A stretch of 64,000 nucleotides of DNA from Chloroflexota bacterium (lineage in GTDB: Bacteria > Chloroflexota > Anaerolineae > B4-G1 > SLSP01). The translations under genes were made by a program, and so were the position numbers. The stretch is taken from positions 124,001 to 188,000 of the forward strand of contig JAIOAX010000002.1 of NCBI GenBank assembly GCA_019873645.1. Reading direction: 5' to 3'. The notes beneath the pieces were generated by a model. That model was not told where the DNA came from, did not search any database, and saw only the letters and a list, made by a program, of their open reading frames with translations. Below are positions 1 to 8,067 of the stretch, piece after piece (within the stretch, counting starts at the first letter, position 1; each line of letters starts with the position of its first letter).

Positions 1-95
1 CGCCGCCGGACGCCAAAATCGTCTACAGCGGCCCCGCCAATCCCGGCACCTGGGTGTGGGTGCACAAGACGTCGCCGTTCCCCAACGAGAACTGA
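1..95 (+). CDS. C-terminal end of an unidentified protein (partial)
   Basis: The window opens inside a reading frame that ends with TGA at 93-95. The visible residues (PPDAKIVYSGPANPGTWVWV, then HKTSPFPNEN) are too few to assign a family. The gene begins upstream of the window. It is followed by a short CTGGAAACT-type repeat tract (about 100-132) and then the tRNA-Gln promoter. Confidence 0.5.
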   Translation, partial: PPDAKIVYSGPANPGTWVWVHKTSPFPNEN

Positions 96-139
96 AGCCT
101 GGAAACTAGTTGCTGGAAACTGGAAACTGACCACTGTAA

Positions 140-167
140 TTGCCTGTAGCGTGAATTGTGGTAAAAT
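140..167 (+). promoter_or_regulatory. Candidate sigma-70 promoter of tRNA-Gln
   Basis: TTGCCT (140-145) and TAAAAT (162-167) are separated by 16 bases and lie 12 bases before the tRNA-Gln acceptor stem. Position and fit to the -35/-10 pattern support it; the assignment is inferred. Confidence 0.5.
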
Positions 168-179
168 AGCGTTTGTTAC

Positions 180-252
180 TGGGGCGTGGCCAAGCTGGTA
201 AGGCAATGGACTTTGAATCCATGTATCGCACGTTCGAGTCGTGCCGCCCCAG
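180..252 (+). tRNA. tRNA-Gln (anticodon TTG)
   Basis: A 73-nt cloverleaf can be drawn. The acceptor stem TGGGGCG (180-186) pairs with CGCCCCA (245-251) and the discriminator is G252. The anticodon stem ATGGA/TCCAT encloses loop CTTTGAA, placing anticodon TTG at 213-215. The T arm carries TTCGAGT. The CCA end is not encoded, since GCCT follows, so it must be added after transcription. The gene lies between its own promoter and a strong terminator, so it is probably a single-gene transcript. Confidence 0.95.
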
Positions 253-277
253 CCTGAAAATATGCTGCTAAAGCAGA

Positions 278-306
278 CGGGGGCGGAGTGATTCCGCCCC
301 CGTTTT
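278..306 (+). terminator. Intrinsic terminator after tRNA-Gln
   Basis: A perfect 10-bp G/C-rich stem (278-287 with 293-302) has a 5-nt loop and is followed directly by TTTT (303-306). It ends the tRNA-Gln transcript. Confidence 0.85.
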
Positions 307-605
307 GCATGCCTGCCTGTCAACGGTGTTGTCAAATCTCATCAACAGTTCGTGAATGGAATGAAATTTTCAAGAAAAAGATTTGGAGTGACTATGCAGC
401 GGCCGTCTCTCCCTTCGATGAATCCAAACACCCTGTAGGCTTGGCGTTTACCCCTGGTCGGCACAGTGGGTTGTTGCCCGCGCCGCGCCCTTCTGAAGGG
501 CTGTAGCCTTAGAAAAGATGCCATGCTCTAGCGGGCATTGAGATCGTAGCGCAAGCTGACAGCTTGCGCCACATATTGGCGTTTGCTGGAAGCGCGCGGC
601 GCGGC
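307..605. other. Gene-free spacer between tRNA genes
   Basis: No convincing gene is visible. Short open frames on both strands overlap each other, lack ribosome binding sites and resemble nothing recognisable. The only structured piece is the solitary REP-like hairpin at 546-571, described separately. Confidence 0.5.
546..571 (+). repeat. Solitary REP hairpin, same family as the array at 32 kb
   Basis: The sequence has a GTAG box followed by inverted arms GCAAGCT and AGCTTGC around a GAC centre. This is the same design as the REP units near the RAYT transposase (31464-31486 and 32139-32710). It is a single copy in the spacer before tRNA-Ala. Confidence 0.75.
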
Positions 606-633
606 TTGACGAATCGTAACATTGTGTTATGAT
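606..633 (+). promoter_or_regulatory. Candidate sigma-70 promoter of the tRNA-Ala pair
   Basis: TTGACG (606-611) and TATGAT (628-633) have 16-bp spacing and lie 21 bases upstream of the first tRNA-Ala gene. Both hexamers are one base off consensus. Confidence 0.65.
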
Positions 634-654
634 GTCCGCTGTTCGGCTTAACGT

Positions 655-727
655 GGGGCTGTAGCTCAGCTGGGAGAGCACTACAATCGCACTGTAGGGG
701 TCAGGGGTTCGAATCCCCTCAGCTCCA
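655..727 (+). tRNA. tRNA-Ala (anticodon CGC)
   Basis: The acceptor stem GGGGCTG (655-661) pairs with CAGCTCC (720-726) with one G-T pair, and the discriminator is A727. The D stem is GCTC/GAGC. The anticodon stem CTACA/TGTAG encloses loop ATCGCAC, giving anticodon CGC at 688-690, which reads GCG. The T loop is TTCGAAT. No CCA is encoded. It is co-transcribed with the next tRNA-Ala, since only 29 bases separate them and no terminator lies between. Confidence 0.93.
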
Positions 728-756
728 TCGGGGTTACTGCCTTACAGATAAAATAT

Positions 757-829
757 GGGCCTGTGGCGCAGTTGGGAGCGCGCTTCAATGGCATTGAAGA
801 GGTCAAGGGTTCGAATCCCTTCAGGTCCA
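757..829 (+). tRNA. tRNA-Ala (anticodon GGC)
   Basis: The acceptor stem GGGCCTG (757-763) pairs with CAGGTCC (822-828) and the discriminator is A829. The anticodon stem CTTCA/TGAAG encloses ATGGCAT, giving anticodon GGC at 790-792, with the A32/U38 pair typical of tRNA-Ala(GGC). No CCA is encoded. A terminator follows 10 bases downstream. Confidence 0.94.
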
Positions 830-839
830 CAAGTTGCCT

Positions 840-867
840 GCCCGGATTTTGCTTTCCGGGCTTTTTT
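840..867 (+). terminator. Intrinsic terminator after the tRNA-Ala pair
   Basis: The stem GCCCGGA (840-846) pairs with TCCGGGC (855-861) and a run of six T follows (862-867). It rules out a start for the next protein gene upstream of about 870. Confidence 0.85.
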
Positions 868-995
868 GTATCTCGGAGACCCCGGCGCTTGCCTCCTTGC
901 CTTTTTGCCCTATACTGCTTATGTTAAAGAATGCCAGCTGTTCGTTTGCGCTTGCGCAAGACGCTGGTAAGCGCAACGCCGAAAGGGACAACAAT

Positions 996-2270
996 ATGCA
1001 TCGGTCTACACTGAAGGACAATGTGTTTCCCTTCATCTTGATGCTTATAGGCGGTCTGATTATTCTGGCTCTCAGCCTCTATCTGTTTCAGGCCGATTAT
1101 CCCCTGCTCGGTGCGCTGCTGCTGGGGCTGCTGACGATTGCCATCGGTGTCGCCGGTATTATCCTCACGGCGCCCAAGAGCCAGGAGGCTACGCCTTCCG
1201 CAGAGGATGCCGGACCGCAGGACGCGCCTTCCACAAGGGGCGCAGGATCGCCGGGCGTCCCGCGCGCAGATGCCATAGCTCCCGAAACTGCGCCGCCGGT
1301 TTCCCCCTTCGCCACTGTGTATGTTTCGCCCACAAAACAGTATACCTTGACCTTCTCCAAACCCGTGCTGATCGCCGGGATGACGATATTCATTTGTACG
1401 GTCCTCCTGCTGGTGTTCGGTCTGGGGATGGCGTTGCGTTCTTTGCTCATCACCCGCGACACCCAGATTGTGGATTGTCGGGAGGCCGCCGCTGCCGTCG
1501 CTAAAGGCTGGCAGGTGGTGTTGACCTACACCTATCACACCGAAGAGGCTGCTTCAGCCCCGGCCGTCTACAGTGCATGTGTGCTGGAGCGCGAGCGGTA
1601 CGTGTGGGAGAAGGAAAAACGCCCCACCAAAGAAGGGACGCCCACAGCAACCGCCGAACCGGCAGCGCGCGGCGGGCCGACCTGGACGCCGGCCCCCAAT
1701 GCCTACACGCCATTGCCCACACCTACCATCGGTACCTCCAAGGCGCCTTTGCCCACCGCGACGCCCTTCTCGCCGCCCGCGGCCACGGCCACACAGATGT
1801 CGTGGCCTACCACCACGCCCTTCTCGCCGCCCGCGGCCACAGCCACACAGATGCCGTGGCCGACCGCCACACCATTATCGCCGCCTGCCGCCGGCGCCAC
1901 CCAAACCCCTCGCCCCGAGCCGCCTTCGTCCTCCCCTGCCGGTGAGATAGATGTGTGTACGGCCATAGCGAATGATGCCTACCTTAATGCCGTGGTCAAG
2001 TGGAGTGGCACAATCCTGGCGGAGCCTGCCGACGAGGATGAGGGACTGCTGTTGAAGGTTCTGTGGACCAATCCGAACTCCGGCGCCGGATGTTCAGAAG
2101 CGACCTTCTTCGTCCTCTACACCGGTGCAGAGCGTTTTTTTGAAGAAGACCGGATTGTAGTGAAGGGGACGATCACCAACACGCGCTATGAGTATGAGAC
2201 GGAGTCGGGAGAGATCGCCTTGACCGTACTCATGCGCAGCGAAGCGGTTGAGTTGCTCAATGAACCATAA
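996..2270 (+). CDS. Membrane protein with Pro/Thr-rich repeat linker and C-terminal domain of unknown function
   Basis: This is a 424-residue protein of unknown function. Hydrophobic segments at about residues 10-31 and 37-57 form a likely hairpin, and a third lies at about 122-147. A charged stretch is followed by a Pro/Thr/Ala-rich linker built from 18-residue repeats, then a compact C-terminal domain (about 315-424) with two cysteines and a beta-rich pattern. The linker type is common in Chloroflexota surface proteins, so the C-terminal domain is probably outside the cell. The ATG at 996 is preferred, with GAAAGGGA upstream; an earlier frame start at 834 would run through the tRNA and terminator. 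Confidence 0.7.
   Translation: MHRSTLKDNVFPFILMLIGGLIILALSLYLFQADYPLLGALLLGLLTIAIGVAGIILTAPKSQEATPSAEDAGPQDAPSTRGAGSPGVPRADAIAPETAPPVSPFATVYVSPTKQYTLTFSKPVLIAGMTIFICTVLLLVFGLGMALRSLLITRDTQIVDCREAAAAVAKGWQVVLTYTYHTEEAASAPAVYSACVLERERYVWEKEKRPTKEGTPTATAEPAARGGPTWTPAPNAYTPLPTPTIGTSKAPLPTATPFSPPAATATQMSWPTTTPFSPPAATATQMPWPTATPLSPPAAGATQTPRPEPPSSSPAGEIDVCTAIANDAYLNAVVKWSGTILAEPADEDEGLLLKVLWTNPNSGAGCSEATFFVLYTGAERFFEEDRIVVKGTITNTRYEYETESGEIALTVLMRSEAVELLNEP
1752..1913 (+). repeat. 54-bp tandem repeat inside a coding region
   Basis: Three in-frame copies start at 1752, 1806 and 1860. The first two are nearly identical and the third is diverged. Each encodes an 18-residue Pro/Thr/Ala unit with the core TPFSPPAATATQM. 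Expansion or contraction by unit would change linker length without breaking the frame. Confidence 0.85.
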
Positions 2271-2411
2271 AATCGAACAGCAACCGCTCTTTCAAGCAGG
2301 TCAAGGCCTGTGGCGTTACATTTCGGGTCTTGCTCTTGAAATAACAACGATAACGGGTCCCCAACCACTGCAAACGCCTGCCCGGATCGGCCATCATCGA
2401 ACCAGACCTCT

Positions 2412-3941
2412 ATGAGGAGCGCAGCATACGACACACTCATCATCGGCGGGGGACTGGCCGGGCTGACGGCGGCGCTGCATTTGGCGGAACGCGGACTGCG
2501 TCCCCTGGTGCTGGAAGCCGATCCCCATTACGCCGGCGGACGGCTCAAGGCCGGGCCGGATGTGACCTTTGAGCACGCCGGGCAAATATGGCGCTTCGGC
2601 AGTGAGCACGGCGTCCACGGCGTCTGGTCGCCGTACCGCAACCTCCAGGCGATGCTGGCGCGCCATCGCATCCGTCCGGTGCTCGTCCCGGCGCAGGAGG
2701 AAGCCTGGGTGCTCGCCCACAGACAGCGTGTGCGCTATGCCGACATCGGCAGCGCGATCCGCAACAGTTGGATTCCTGCGCCGTTTCACTACCTGGGTAT
2801 GTTTGCCCGTCCGCGCTTCTGGACGATGATGAGCGTGTGCAACTTCGCTGCGCTCTTCCGCGTGCTCCCGACGCTGTTGGCGGCACTTTCGATAGACCCG
2901 CTGGCCGAAGATCAGCCGCTCTACGGGTTGACGCTGGCCGAGGTGTGCAAGGGCTGGTCGCCGGATATAACTTCGCTGTTCACGGGGTTGTCGCGCAACG
3001 CCTTGCCCGCCAATCCCGATCAGATTCCGGCTTCGGGATTCTTCGCGTTTTTGCGTTTCTACACGTTGCGCCGCCGCGACGCCTGGGCCTTTTCGTATTT
3101 CCCCACCGACAGCGCGCGCGCCATCATCGCTCCGTTGCTGCACACGTTGACTGCTCTCGGCGGCGAGATAAAATTGGGCGTCAAGGCGCTGCGGCTGGAA
3201 CGCGCCCCAGAGGGATGGCGCGTGGAGACCGCCGACCACAATTTCACCGCTCCATACGTCATCCTGGCGACCGATGCGCCGGCGACCAAAGCATTGCTTT
3301 GCGCCGGCCCGGATACGGCGTCCGAGGCGGCAGGGCTACGTCTGCCCGGCGGCTGGCCTTCGGCGGTGGTGCGCCTGTGGTTTACGCGCGCGCCGCAGCG
3401 TCGCGGGGCCGAAGCCGGCATCTTTTCCGGCGACCTGGTGCTCGATAACTTTTTCTGGTTACATCGCATCTACGATGACTACATCCGTTGGGCACGGGCG
3501 ACAGGCGGCAGCGCGCTCGAAGCGCACATCTACGGGCCGCCGGAATTGTTGGCGCTCCCCGACGCGGCGCTGCTTGCGCAGGCCATCAGTGACGTTACCC
3601 GCGTGTGGCCGGAGCTGAAAGGACACCTTTTGCATACCGCGCTCACGCGCAATGAGGCCACGCATACCCTGCTCCACGCCGGGCGGCCGGAGGAACATCT
3701 GAGCGTCATCACCCCCTGGCCGGGCCTTGTGTGTTGTGGGGATTGGGTACGCGATGCCAATCCGGCGATGTTTATGGAACGTGCGTGCGTCGCCGGCATC
3801 AAGGCCGCCAACGCCGTCTTACAGGCTCATGAGCGGGCGACCTGGCCGCTGCTGGCAGCCCCACGTCCCGAGTCGCTGGCCTGGGCGATTGAAATGGATA
3901 TGCGTCACATCCGTCTGTGGATGAAAGCGCACAAGAAGTGA
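2412..3941 (+). CDS. FAD-dependent oxidoreductase, carotenoid desaturase/amine oxidase type
   Basis: A 509-residue flavoenzyme. The N-terminal dinucleotide-binding motif is LIIGGGLAGLTAALHLAERG, followed by VLEADPHYAGGRLK, the second motif of the phytoene desaturase/amine oxidase superfamily. A C-terminal FAD motif (VCCGDWVRDANPAMFMERA) also fits. The HGVHGVWSPYRN stretch recalls zeta-carotene desaturase and CrtU-like proteins, so a carotenoid or other polyene substrate is plausible but not proven. No other carotenoid gene is in the window. The ATG at 2412 precedes the nucleotide-binding strand by only a few residues, as usual for the family. Confidence 0.75.
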   Translation: MRSAAYDTLIIGGGLAGLTAALHLAERGLRPLVLEADPHYAGGRLKAGPDVTFEHAGQIWRFGSEHGVHGVWSPYRNLQAMLARHRIRPVLVPAQEEAWVLAHRQRVRYADIGSAIRNSWIPAPFHYLGMFARPRFWTMMSVCNFAALFRVLPTLLAALSIDPLAEDQPLYGLTLAEVCKGWSPDITSLFTGLSRNALPANPDQIPASGFFAFLRFYTLRRRDAWAFSYFPTDSARAIIAPLLHTLTALGGEIKLGVKALRLERAPEGWRVETADHNFTAPYVILATDAPATKALLCAGPDTASEAAGLRLPGGWPSAVVRLWFTRAPQRRGAEAGIFSGDLVLDNFFWLHRIYDDYIRWARATGGSALEAHIYGPPELLALPDAALLAQAISDVTRVWPELKGHLLHTALTRNEATHTLLHAGRPEEHLSVITPWPGLVCCGDWVRDANPAMFMERACVAGIKAANAVLQAHERATWPLLAAPRPESLAWAIEMDMRHIRLWMKAHKK

Positions 3942-4035
3942 TTGGGGATTAGGGATTGGGGATTGGTAATCGGTGATTGGGAAACAAGTGCTCGGCGATT
4001 ACAACTGATTACCGGTTACTGATTACCTGCTTCCC
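3942..4035. repeat. GATTGGGGATT-type intergenic tract
   Basis: Degenerate short direct repeats of GATTGGGGATTAGGGATTGG and GATTACNGGTTACTGATTAC fill the spacer up to the ribosome binding site of the GAF gene. Similar words recur near 7030, 25660, 39235 and 61370. Confidence 0.6.
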
Positions 4036-4054
4036 CCTTGGAGGAACTGACACA

Positions 4055-4525
4055 ATGGACAACGCGGAAACATTTACCATACTTTTGAACAAAGTTAATG
4101 AGATTGTCAACACAGAGGACTTAGACCGTGATGCGAAGTTGCATGCCATCTGCGCGCTTCTGCACCAGTGCGTCGCGCACTACGACTGGGTAGGCTTCTA
4201 TCTGGTGGACCCAACCCGCGAGCGTGAACTCGTGCTGGGGCCGTTTGTCGGCGCGCCGACGGAGCACACGCGCATCGCCTTTGGGCAGGGTATCTGCGGA
4301 CAGGCTGCCGAAACGGAGATGACCTTCGTGATCCAGGACGTGACGCAGGAGACCAATTACCTCTCCTGTAGCCCGCACGTCAAATCGGAGATCGTGGTGC
4401 CCATCTTCAAAGACAGCGTCATTGTGGGGGAGCTGGACATTGATTCGCACACCCTGGCGCCGTTTACGAAAGATGACCACGTTTTCCTGGAGCAGGTCGC
4501 GGGCCTGGTTGCCGGGTTGTTGTGA
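4055..4525 (+). CDS. GAF-domain protein, free methionine-(R)-sulfoxide reductase-like
   Basis: A single GAF domain of 156 residues matching the fRMsr family: DWVGFYLV, LVLGPFVG, GQGICGQA, then SEIVVPI and GELDID. fRMsr reduces free methionine-R-sulfoxide in the cytoplasm. Two of the three conserved cysteines are present (C81 and C105, with the same 24-residue spacing as C94/C118 of the E. coli enzyme). The position of the third is His71, so the disulfide relay must differ or activity may be altered. The ATG at 4055 follows TTGGAGGA. The stop lies one base before the next start, indicating translational coupling to the ABC genes. Confidence 0.8.
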   Translation: MDNAETFTILLNKVNEIVNTEDLDRDAKLHAICALLHQCVAHYDWVGFYLVDPTRERELVLGPFVGAPTEHTRIAFGQGICGQAAETEMTFVIQDVTQETNYLSCSPHVKSEIVVPIFKDSVIVGELDIDSHTLAPFTKDDHVFLEQVAGLVAGLL

Positions 4526-4526
4526 G

Positions 4527-5324
4527 ATGTACGCATCCCCCTATGCCATTCAGACGCAAGCCCTCACCCGGCGCTTCGGTGAAGTGGTGGCCGTCAACGA
4601 TCTGAACCTGGCCGTGCCGCGCGGCGTCATCTTCGGCTTCCTGGGGCCAAACGGCGCGGGGAAATCCACGACGATCAATATGCTCATCGGTGTGCTTCCG
4701 CCGACGCAGGGGCAAGCGTGGGTGGCCGGCTTCAATGTCCGCGAGCGCCCCGTCGAAGTGAAGCGGCGGATCGGCGTGGTCCCGGAGTCGCTGGGGCTGT
4801 ATCAGCGACTTACGGCCGTCGAACAAATCGAGCTGGTAGGACGCCTGCACGGCCTGAGCGTCTCCGAAATCCGCGCGCGCATCCCCACCCTGTTGGCCCT
4901 GCTTGAACTGGAGGACAAAGCCGACAAGATGATCCTCGATTATTCGCAGGGGATGATGAAGAAAACCGCTCTGGCTTGCGCGCTGATTCATGCACCGGAG
5001 ATTTTGTTTATGGACGAGCCGTTTGAAAGCGTGGACCCCATCTCCACCAAAGCCATCAAGGCCCTGCTGCGCGACATGGTGCACCAACGCGGCACGACGG
5101 TCTTTTTCTCCACCCACGTGATGGAACTGGCCGAACGTTTTTGTGACCAGGTAGGCATCATCAACAAAGGCCGCCTGGTAGCGCTGGGGGACATTCCCAC
5201 CTTGCGTGCACAGGCGCAATTGCCCGCCGACGCACCGTTGGAAGACGTGTTTGTCCGTCTCGTCGGCGCGGAATCGGAAGCGCAGTCACAGCTAAGCTGG
5301 TTGACCCGCCAGGATGGCAGGTAA
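4527..5324 (+). CDS. ABC-2-type transporter ATP-binding protein
   Basis: A 265-residue ATPase subunit. Walker A GPNGAGKST lies near residue 40, the Q-loop region follows, the signature is YSQGM, Walker B is ILFMDEP and the H-loop is FFSTHVME. Its size and the following membrane gene make it half of an exporter. The substrate cannot be read from the sequence. The start at 4527 sits one base after the GAF stop, and the permease begins three bases after this gene ends, so the three are probably one operon. Confidence 0.9.
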   Translation: MYASPYAIQTQALTRRFGEVVAVNDLNLAVPRGVIFGFLGPNGAGKSTTINMLIGVLPPTQGQAWVAGFNVRERPVEVKRRIGVVPESLGLYQRLTAVEQIELVGRLHGLSVSEIRARIPTLLALLELEDKADKMILDYSQGMMKKTALACALIHAPEILFMDEPFESVDPISTKAIKALLRDMVHQRGTTVFFSTHVMELAERFCDQVGIINKGRLVALGDIPTLRAQAQLPADAPLEDVFVRLVGAESEAQSQLSWLTRQDGR

Positions 5325-5327
5325 CGT

Positions 5328-7025
5328 ATGCACACCTCCCTTTTCGCCGAACTCAAAACCCTTTTCTGGCTCCAGGGCAAACTGACGCTGGCGATGTTCC
5401 GCAGCCGCCGGGCCGCCGATTGGTTCTGGCTGTTGCGGCTGATGGTGATGTTGATCCAGAGTGTTTTCATATTCCCCGTGTTTATCCTGATGGGGATCGG
5501 CATAGCCATAGGACTGGCGCTGCTCTCGCCGCGCGCCGCGTTTGAGGCCACCGTGCTCATCAACACCCTGCTGATGCTTTTCTGGCTGATGATGCCCGGC
5601 ATGTACAATTCGCAGATTATGGAGCGCTTTGAAATGTCGCGCCTGTTTCCCCATCCCATCAGCTTCCGGGGGATTGTCGTGGGCAGCACGCTGATGGGAG
5701 CGCTGAATATAACCGGCCTGTGGACGCTCCCCATCCTGATCGGCGAAGTCGTGGGATTGATGTGGCATAAGCCGCTGGCCGCGCCGCTGATCGCCCTCGG
5801 CGCCGTCCCCACCTTTGCCCTTCTAACACTGGCCGGCCGGCTGATGGACGATTTCTTCGATCTGGTTGCCGGCGACCGCCGCCTGCGCGCCTTAGTGCTA
5901 TTTATTCTTTCTGCGCCGTTTATATTTTTGTGGCTGGGGCAATACTACCTGCAATACATCAGCCACAATTTCGAGCAATTGCCCGCGTTCATTAATCCTG
6001 CCCTTGCGGCGCAGTTACAACAGGCGCGCGGTCCCAGTGACCTGTTGGAAATCCTGCGTCCGTCGCGCTTCCTGTTGTGGCTGCCGCCGGGATGGGCCAG
6101 CGCCGGCATGGGGATGGTCATCACTGCAAGTTTGGGGAAAGGGTTGCTGTTCCTCGCGCTGTCGTTTGGGGCTGTTGGGGGATTGCTGTGGCTGCATGCC
6201 GGCGTCACACGGCGGCTGATGGAAGGCGCGGCATTGACGGTAGGCGTGGAACGGGTGCGCACGCGCGGCCTGGGCTTTAACTTGCCCGGTCCGACGGCAT
6301 TTTGGGCGCTCGTTGCTAAAGACTGGCGTTATCTATGGCGTAGCCCTCTGCCGCGGCGCATGCTGTTCGCCGCGCTGATCGTCCCGGTGATGATGGTATT
6401 GCCATTGTCCAGCCCCTCCACTGAGGAACTACCCTCCGAAGTCACAACAGGCATAGCGCTATTTATCGGCCTGCTGGTCGTGTTTATGTTCAATATGATA
6501 ATGAACGTCGCGCTCAGCGCCAATTACTTTGGCGCCATAGATCGCGAGGGATTCGGAACGCTGGCGACCTCGGTGAGCGATTGGCGGCAGGTATTGTTCT
6601 CCGCCAATCTGGTGATGTTCCTGTTTGCCGGGGGGCTATCTGTCCTTGTGGTCACTGTGACGGCGTTCCTCACCGGTGGAACGGCAACCTGGCCGCTGCT
6701 GGTATACATCGCGCTGGCGTTGCAGATCAGCACTACGCCGGTTTACACCCTGGCGGCGATTTGGGGGCCTTATCGCCTGGAACTCAAGTATAATATGCAA
6801 AGTCGCCAGGGGAACATGTGGGGATTGCTGGCGTGGTTGCTGGGGACGCCACCGGTCGCTCTGTTGGTGCTGCTGCCCTATTTCCTCTGGAAGCCTACCT
6901 TATGGGTGACACTGCCGTTAAGCGCCCTGTATAGCATGGGACTGTACTGGCTCACGCTCAAGCCGTTGGCGACGCTTTTGCAGAATCGCCAGCACCTCAT
7001 CCTGGAATATGTGTCTAAAGACTGA
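5328..7025 (+). CDS. ABC-2-type transporter permease
   Basis: A 565-residue integral membrane protein with many hydrophobic helices. They occur in two clusters (about residues 35-75, 85-290, then 335-560), separated by a charged region containing VERVRTRGL. It follows its ATPase directly and should form the membrane path of the same exporter. Substrate is unknown. At about twice the length of a simple ABC-2 permease it resembles the long, two-part permeases. A repeat tract rather than a clear terminator follows. Confidence 0.75.
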   Translation: MHTSLFAELKTLFWLQGKLTLAMFRSRRAADWFWLLRLMVMLIQSVFIFPVFILMGIGIAIGLALLSPRAAFEATVLINTLLMLFWLMMPGMYNSQIMERFEMSRLFPHPISFRGIVVGSTLMGALNITGLWTLPILIGEVVGLMWHKPLAAPLIALGAVPTFALLTLAGRLMDDFFDLVAGDRRLRALVLFILSAPFIFLWLGQYYLQYISHNFEQLPAFINPALAAQLQQARGPSDLLEILRPSRFLLWLPPGWASAGMGMVITASLGKGLLFLALSFGAVGGLLWLHAGVTRRLMEGAALTVGVERVRTRGLGFNLPGPTAFWALVAKDWRYLWRSPLPRRMLFAALIVPVMMVLPLSSPSTEELPSEVTTGIALFIGLLVVFMFNMIMNVALSANYFGAIDREGFGTLATSVSDWRQVLFSANLVMFLFAGGLSVLVVTVTAFLTGGTATWPLLVYIALALQISTTPVYTLAAIWGPYRLELKYNMQSRQGNMWGLLAWLLGTPPVALLVLLPYFLWKPTLWVTLPLSALYSMGLYWLTLKPLATLLQNRQHLILEYVSKD

Positions 7026-7029
7026 CAGG

Positions 7030-7139
7030 ATTGTGGATTTGGGATTGGTGATTGGGGATTTGGGATTGCGGACTTTAGATTTTGCAAGCTCTTTGATTCA
7101 CCGATTCGCTGATTCGCCGATTCTTTGATTCGCTGATAC
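7030..7139. repeat. Mixed GATTGGGG and GATTCGCTGATTC intergenic tracts
   Basis: The spacer holds GATTTGGGATTGGTGATTGGG-like words followed by repeated GATTCGCTGATTCGCCGATTC words. The second kind recurs near 35460, 50500, 55400 and 60300. The tract runs right up to the DUF99 start codon and leaves no obvious ribosome binding site. Confidence 0.65.
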
Positions 7140-7142
7140 TTA

Positions 7143-7712
7143 ATGCACCAACTACGCATCGCCCATGTCATCGGGTTTGACGACGCGCCTTTTACGCCGG
7201 ATCACGTCGGGCCGGTGAAAATCGTGGGCGCCGTATATGCGCATCTGCGGCTTACCGGCGTCCTGATCGGCGAGATTGAGAAGGACGGGGATGACGCCGC
7301 CGCGGTCCTGACGCGGCTGGTGAGCGGCTCGAAATTCGCCGATAACCTGCACCTGATCATGCTCCAGGGCATTGCTCTGGGAGGATTCAATGTGGTAGAT
7401 GTATTTGCCTTGCACGAGCGGCTGGCGTTGCCTATCCTGGTCGTGGCGCGCCGGCAACCAAATATGGAAGCTATTCGGGATGCACTGCTCACCCAAGTTC
7501 CCGGAGGCGCGCAGAAATGGGCGCTCTTGGAGCGTCTGGGGCCGATGGAACCACTGCGCGAAGTCTACGTGCAGCGCGTTGGCCTGACAATGGCGCAAGC
7601 GACGACCGTACTCCGTGAGTTCACCATCGAGGGGCACATCCCGGAGCCGCTGCGCACCGCCCATCTGATCGCCGGCGCATTGACCAACGGCGAAAGTCGC
7701 GGAAGGACCTAG
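7143..7712 (+). CDS. DUF99-family protein
   Basis: A 189-residue protein matching the DUF99 pattern, a family distantly related to endonuclease V. Visible features are the early IGFDDAPF-like motif (VIGFDDAPF), GAVYAHLRLTGV, DGDDAA, LQGIALGGFNVVDV and LPILVVARRQPN. Biochemical function of the family is not established. It sits one base upstream of hypA, so the three genes to 8730 probably form an operon, but a link to nickel maturation is only contextual. No clear Shine-Dalgarno is seen because a repeat tract abuts the start. Confidence 0.75.
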   Translation: MHQLRIAHVIGFDDAPFTPDHVGPVKIVGAVYAHLRLTGVLIGEIEKDGDDAAAVLTRLVSGSKFADNLHLIMLQGIALGGFNVVDVFALHERLALPILVVARRQPNMEAIRDALLTQVPGGAQKWALLERLGPMEPLREVYVQRVGLTMAQATTVLREFTIEGHIPEPLRTAHLIAGALTNGESRGRT

Positions 7713-7713
7713 C

Positions 7714-8055
7714 ATGCACGAATTGCCCATCACCGAAGAAATCATGCGCATCGTCACTGCGCATGCTCAACAAGCCGGCGCGACCCGCGTCACAGCGATC
7801 AACCTGGTTATCGGCGATCTCACCAGCTTCATTGACGATTCGATCCAGTTCTACTTTGAGCTGTTATCCCCCGGCACGCTTGCCGAAGGTGCCACCCTGC
7901 ACTTCCGACGTATCAAGACTCGCTTCCGCTGCCGGCGTTGCGGGCAGGAATTCGAGCCGGAAGGACGCAACTGGATATGCCCGGCCTGCGGCGCCCTCGG
8001 CGGCGACGTCATCGCCGGAAAAGAGTTTTACGTGGAGAGTATTGAGGTTGTATGA
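7714..8055 (+). CDS. hypA: Hydrogenase/urease nickel incorporation protein HypA
   Basis: A 113-residue nickel chaperone. It begins MHELPI, whose His2 is the conserved nickel ligand, and carries two CxxC zinc pairs (CRRC and CPAC) in its C-terminal half. HypA delivers nickel with HypB to [NiFe]-hydrogenase, or sometimes urease, precursors in the cytoplasm. Length is normal. hypB follows 12 bases later. No hydrogenase or urease structural gene is in the window, so its client must lie elsewhere. Confidence 0.95.
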   Translation: MHELPITEEIMRIVTAHAQQAGATRVTAINLVIGDLTSFIDDSIQFYFELLSPGTLAEGATLHFRRIKTRFRCRRCGQEFEPEGRNWICPACGALGGDVIAGKEFYVESIEVV

Positions 8056-8067
8056 GGAGGCCCTGAA

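Noticed and set aside
288..524. Small overlapping open frames between tRNA-Gln and tRNA-Ala
   Set aside because: They overlap on opposite strands, one starts inside the terminator, and none has a ribosome binding site or family resemblance.
834..995. N-terminal extension of the Pro/Thr-rich membrane protein
   Set aside because: It would start next to the tRNA-Ala gene and read through an intrinsic terminator. The ATG at 996 has a ribosome binding site and starts at the first helix.
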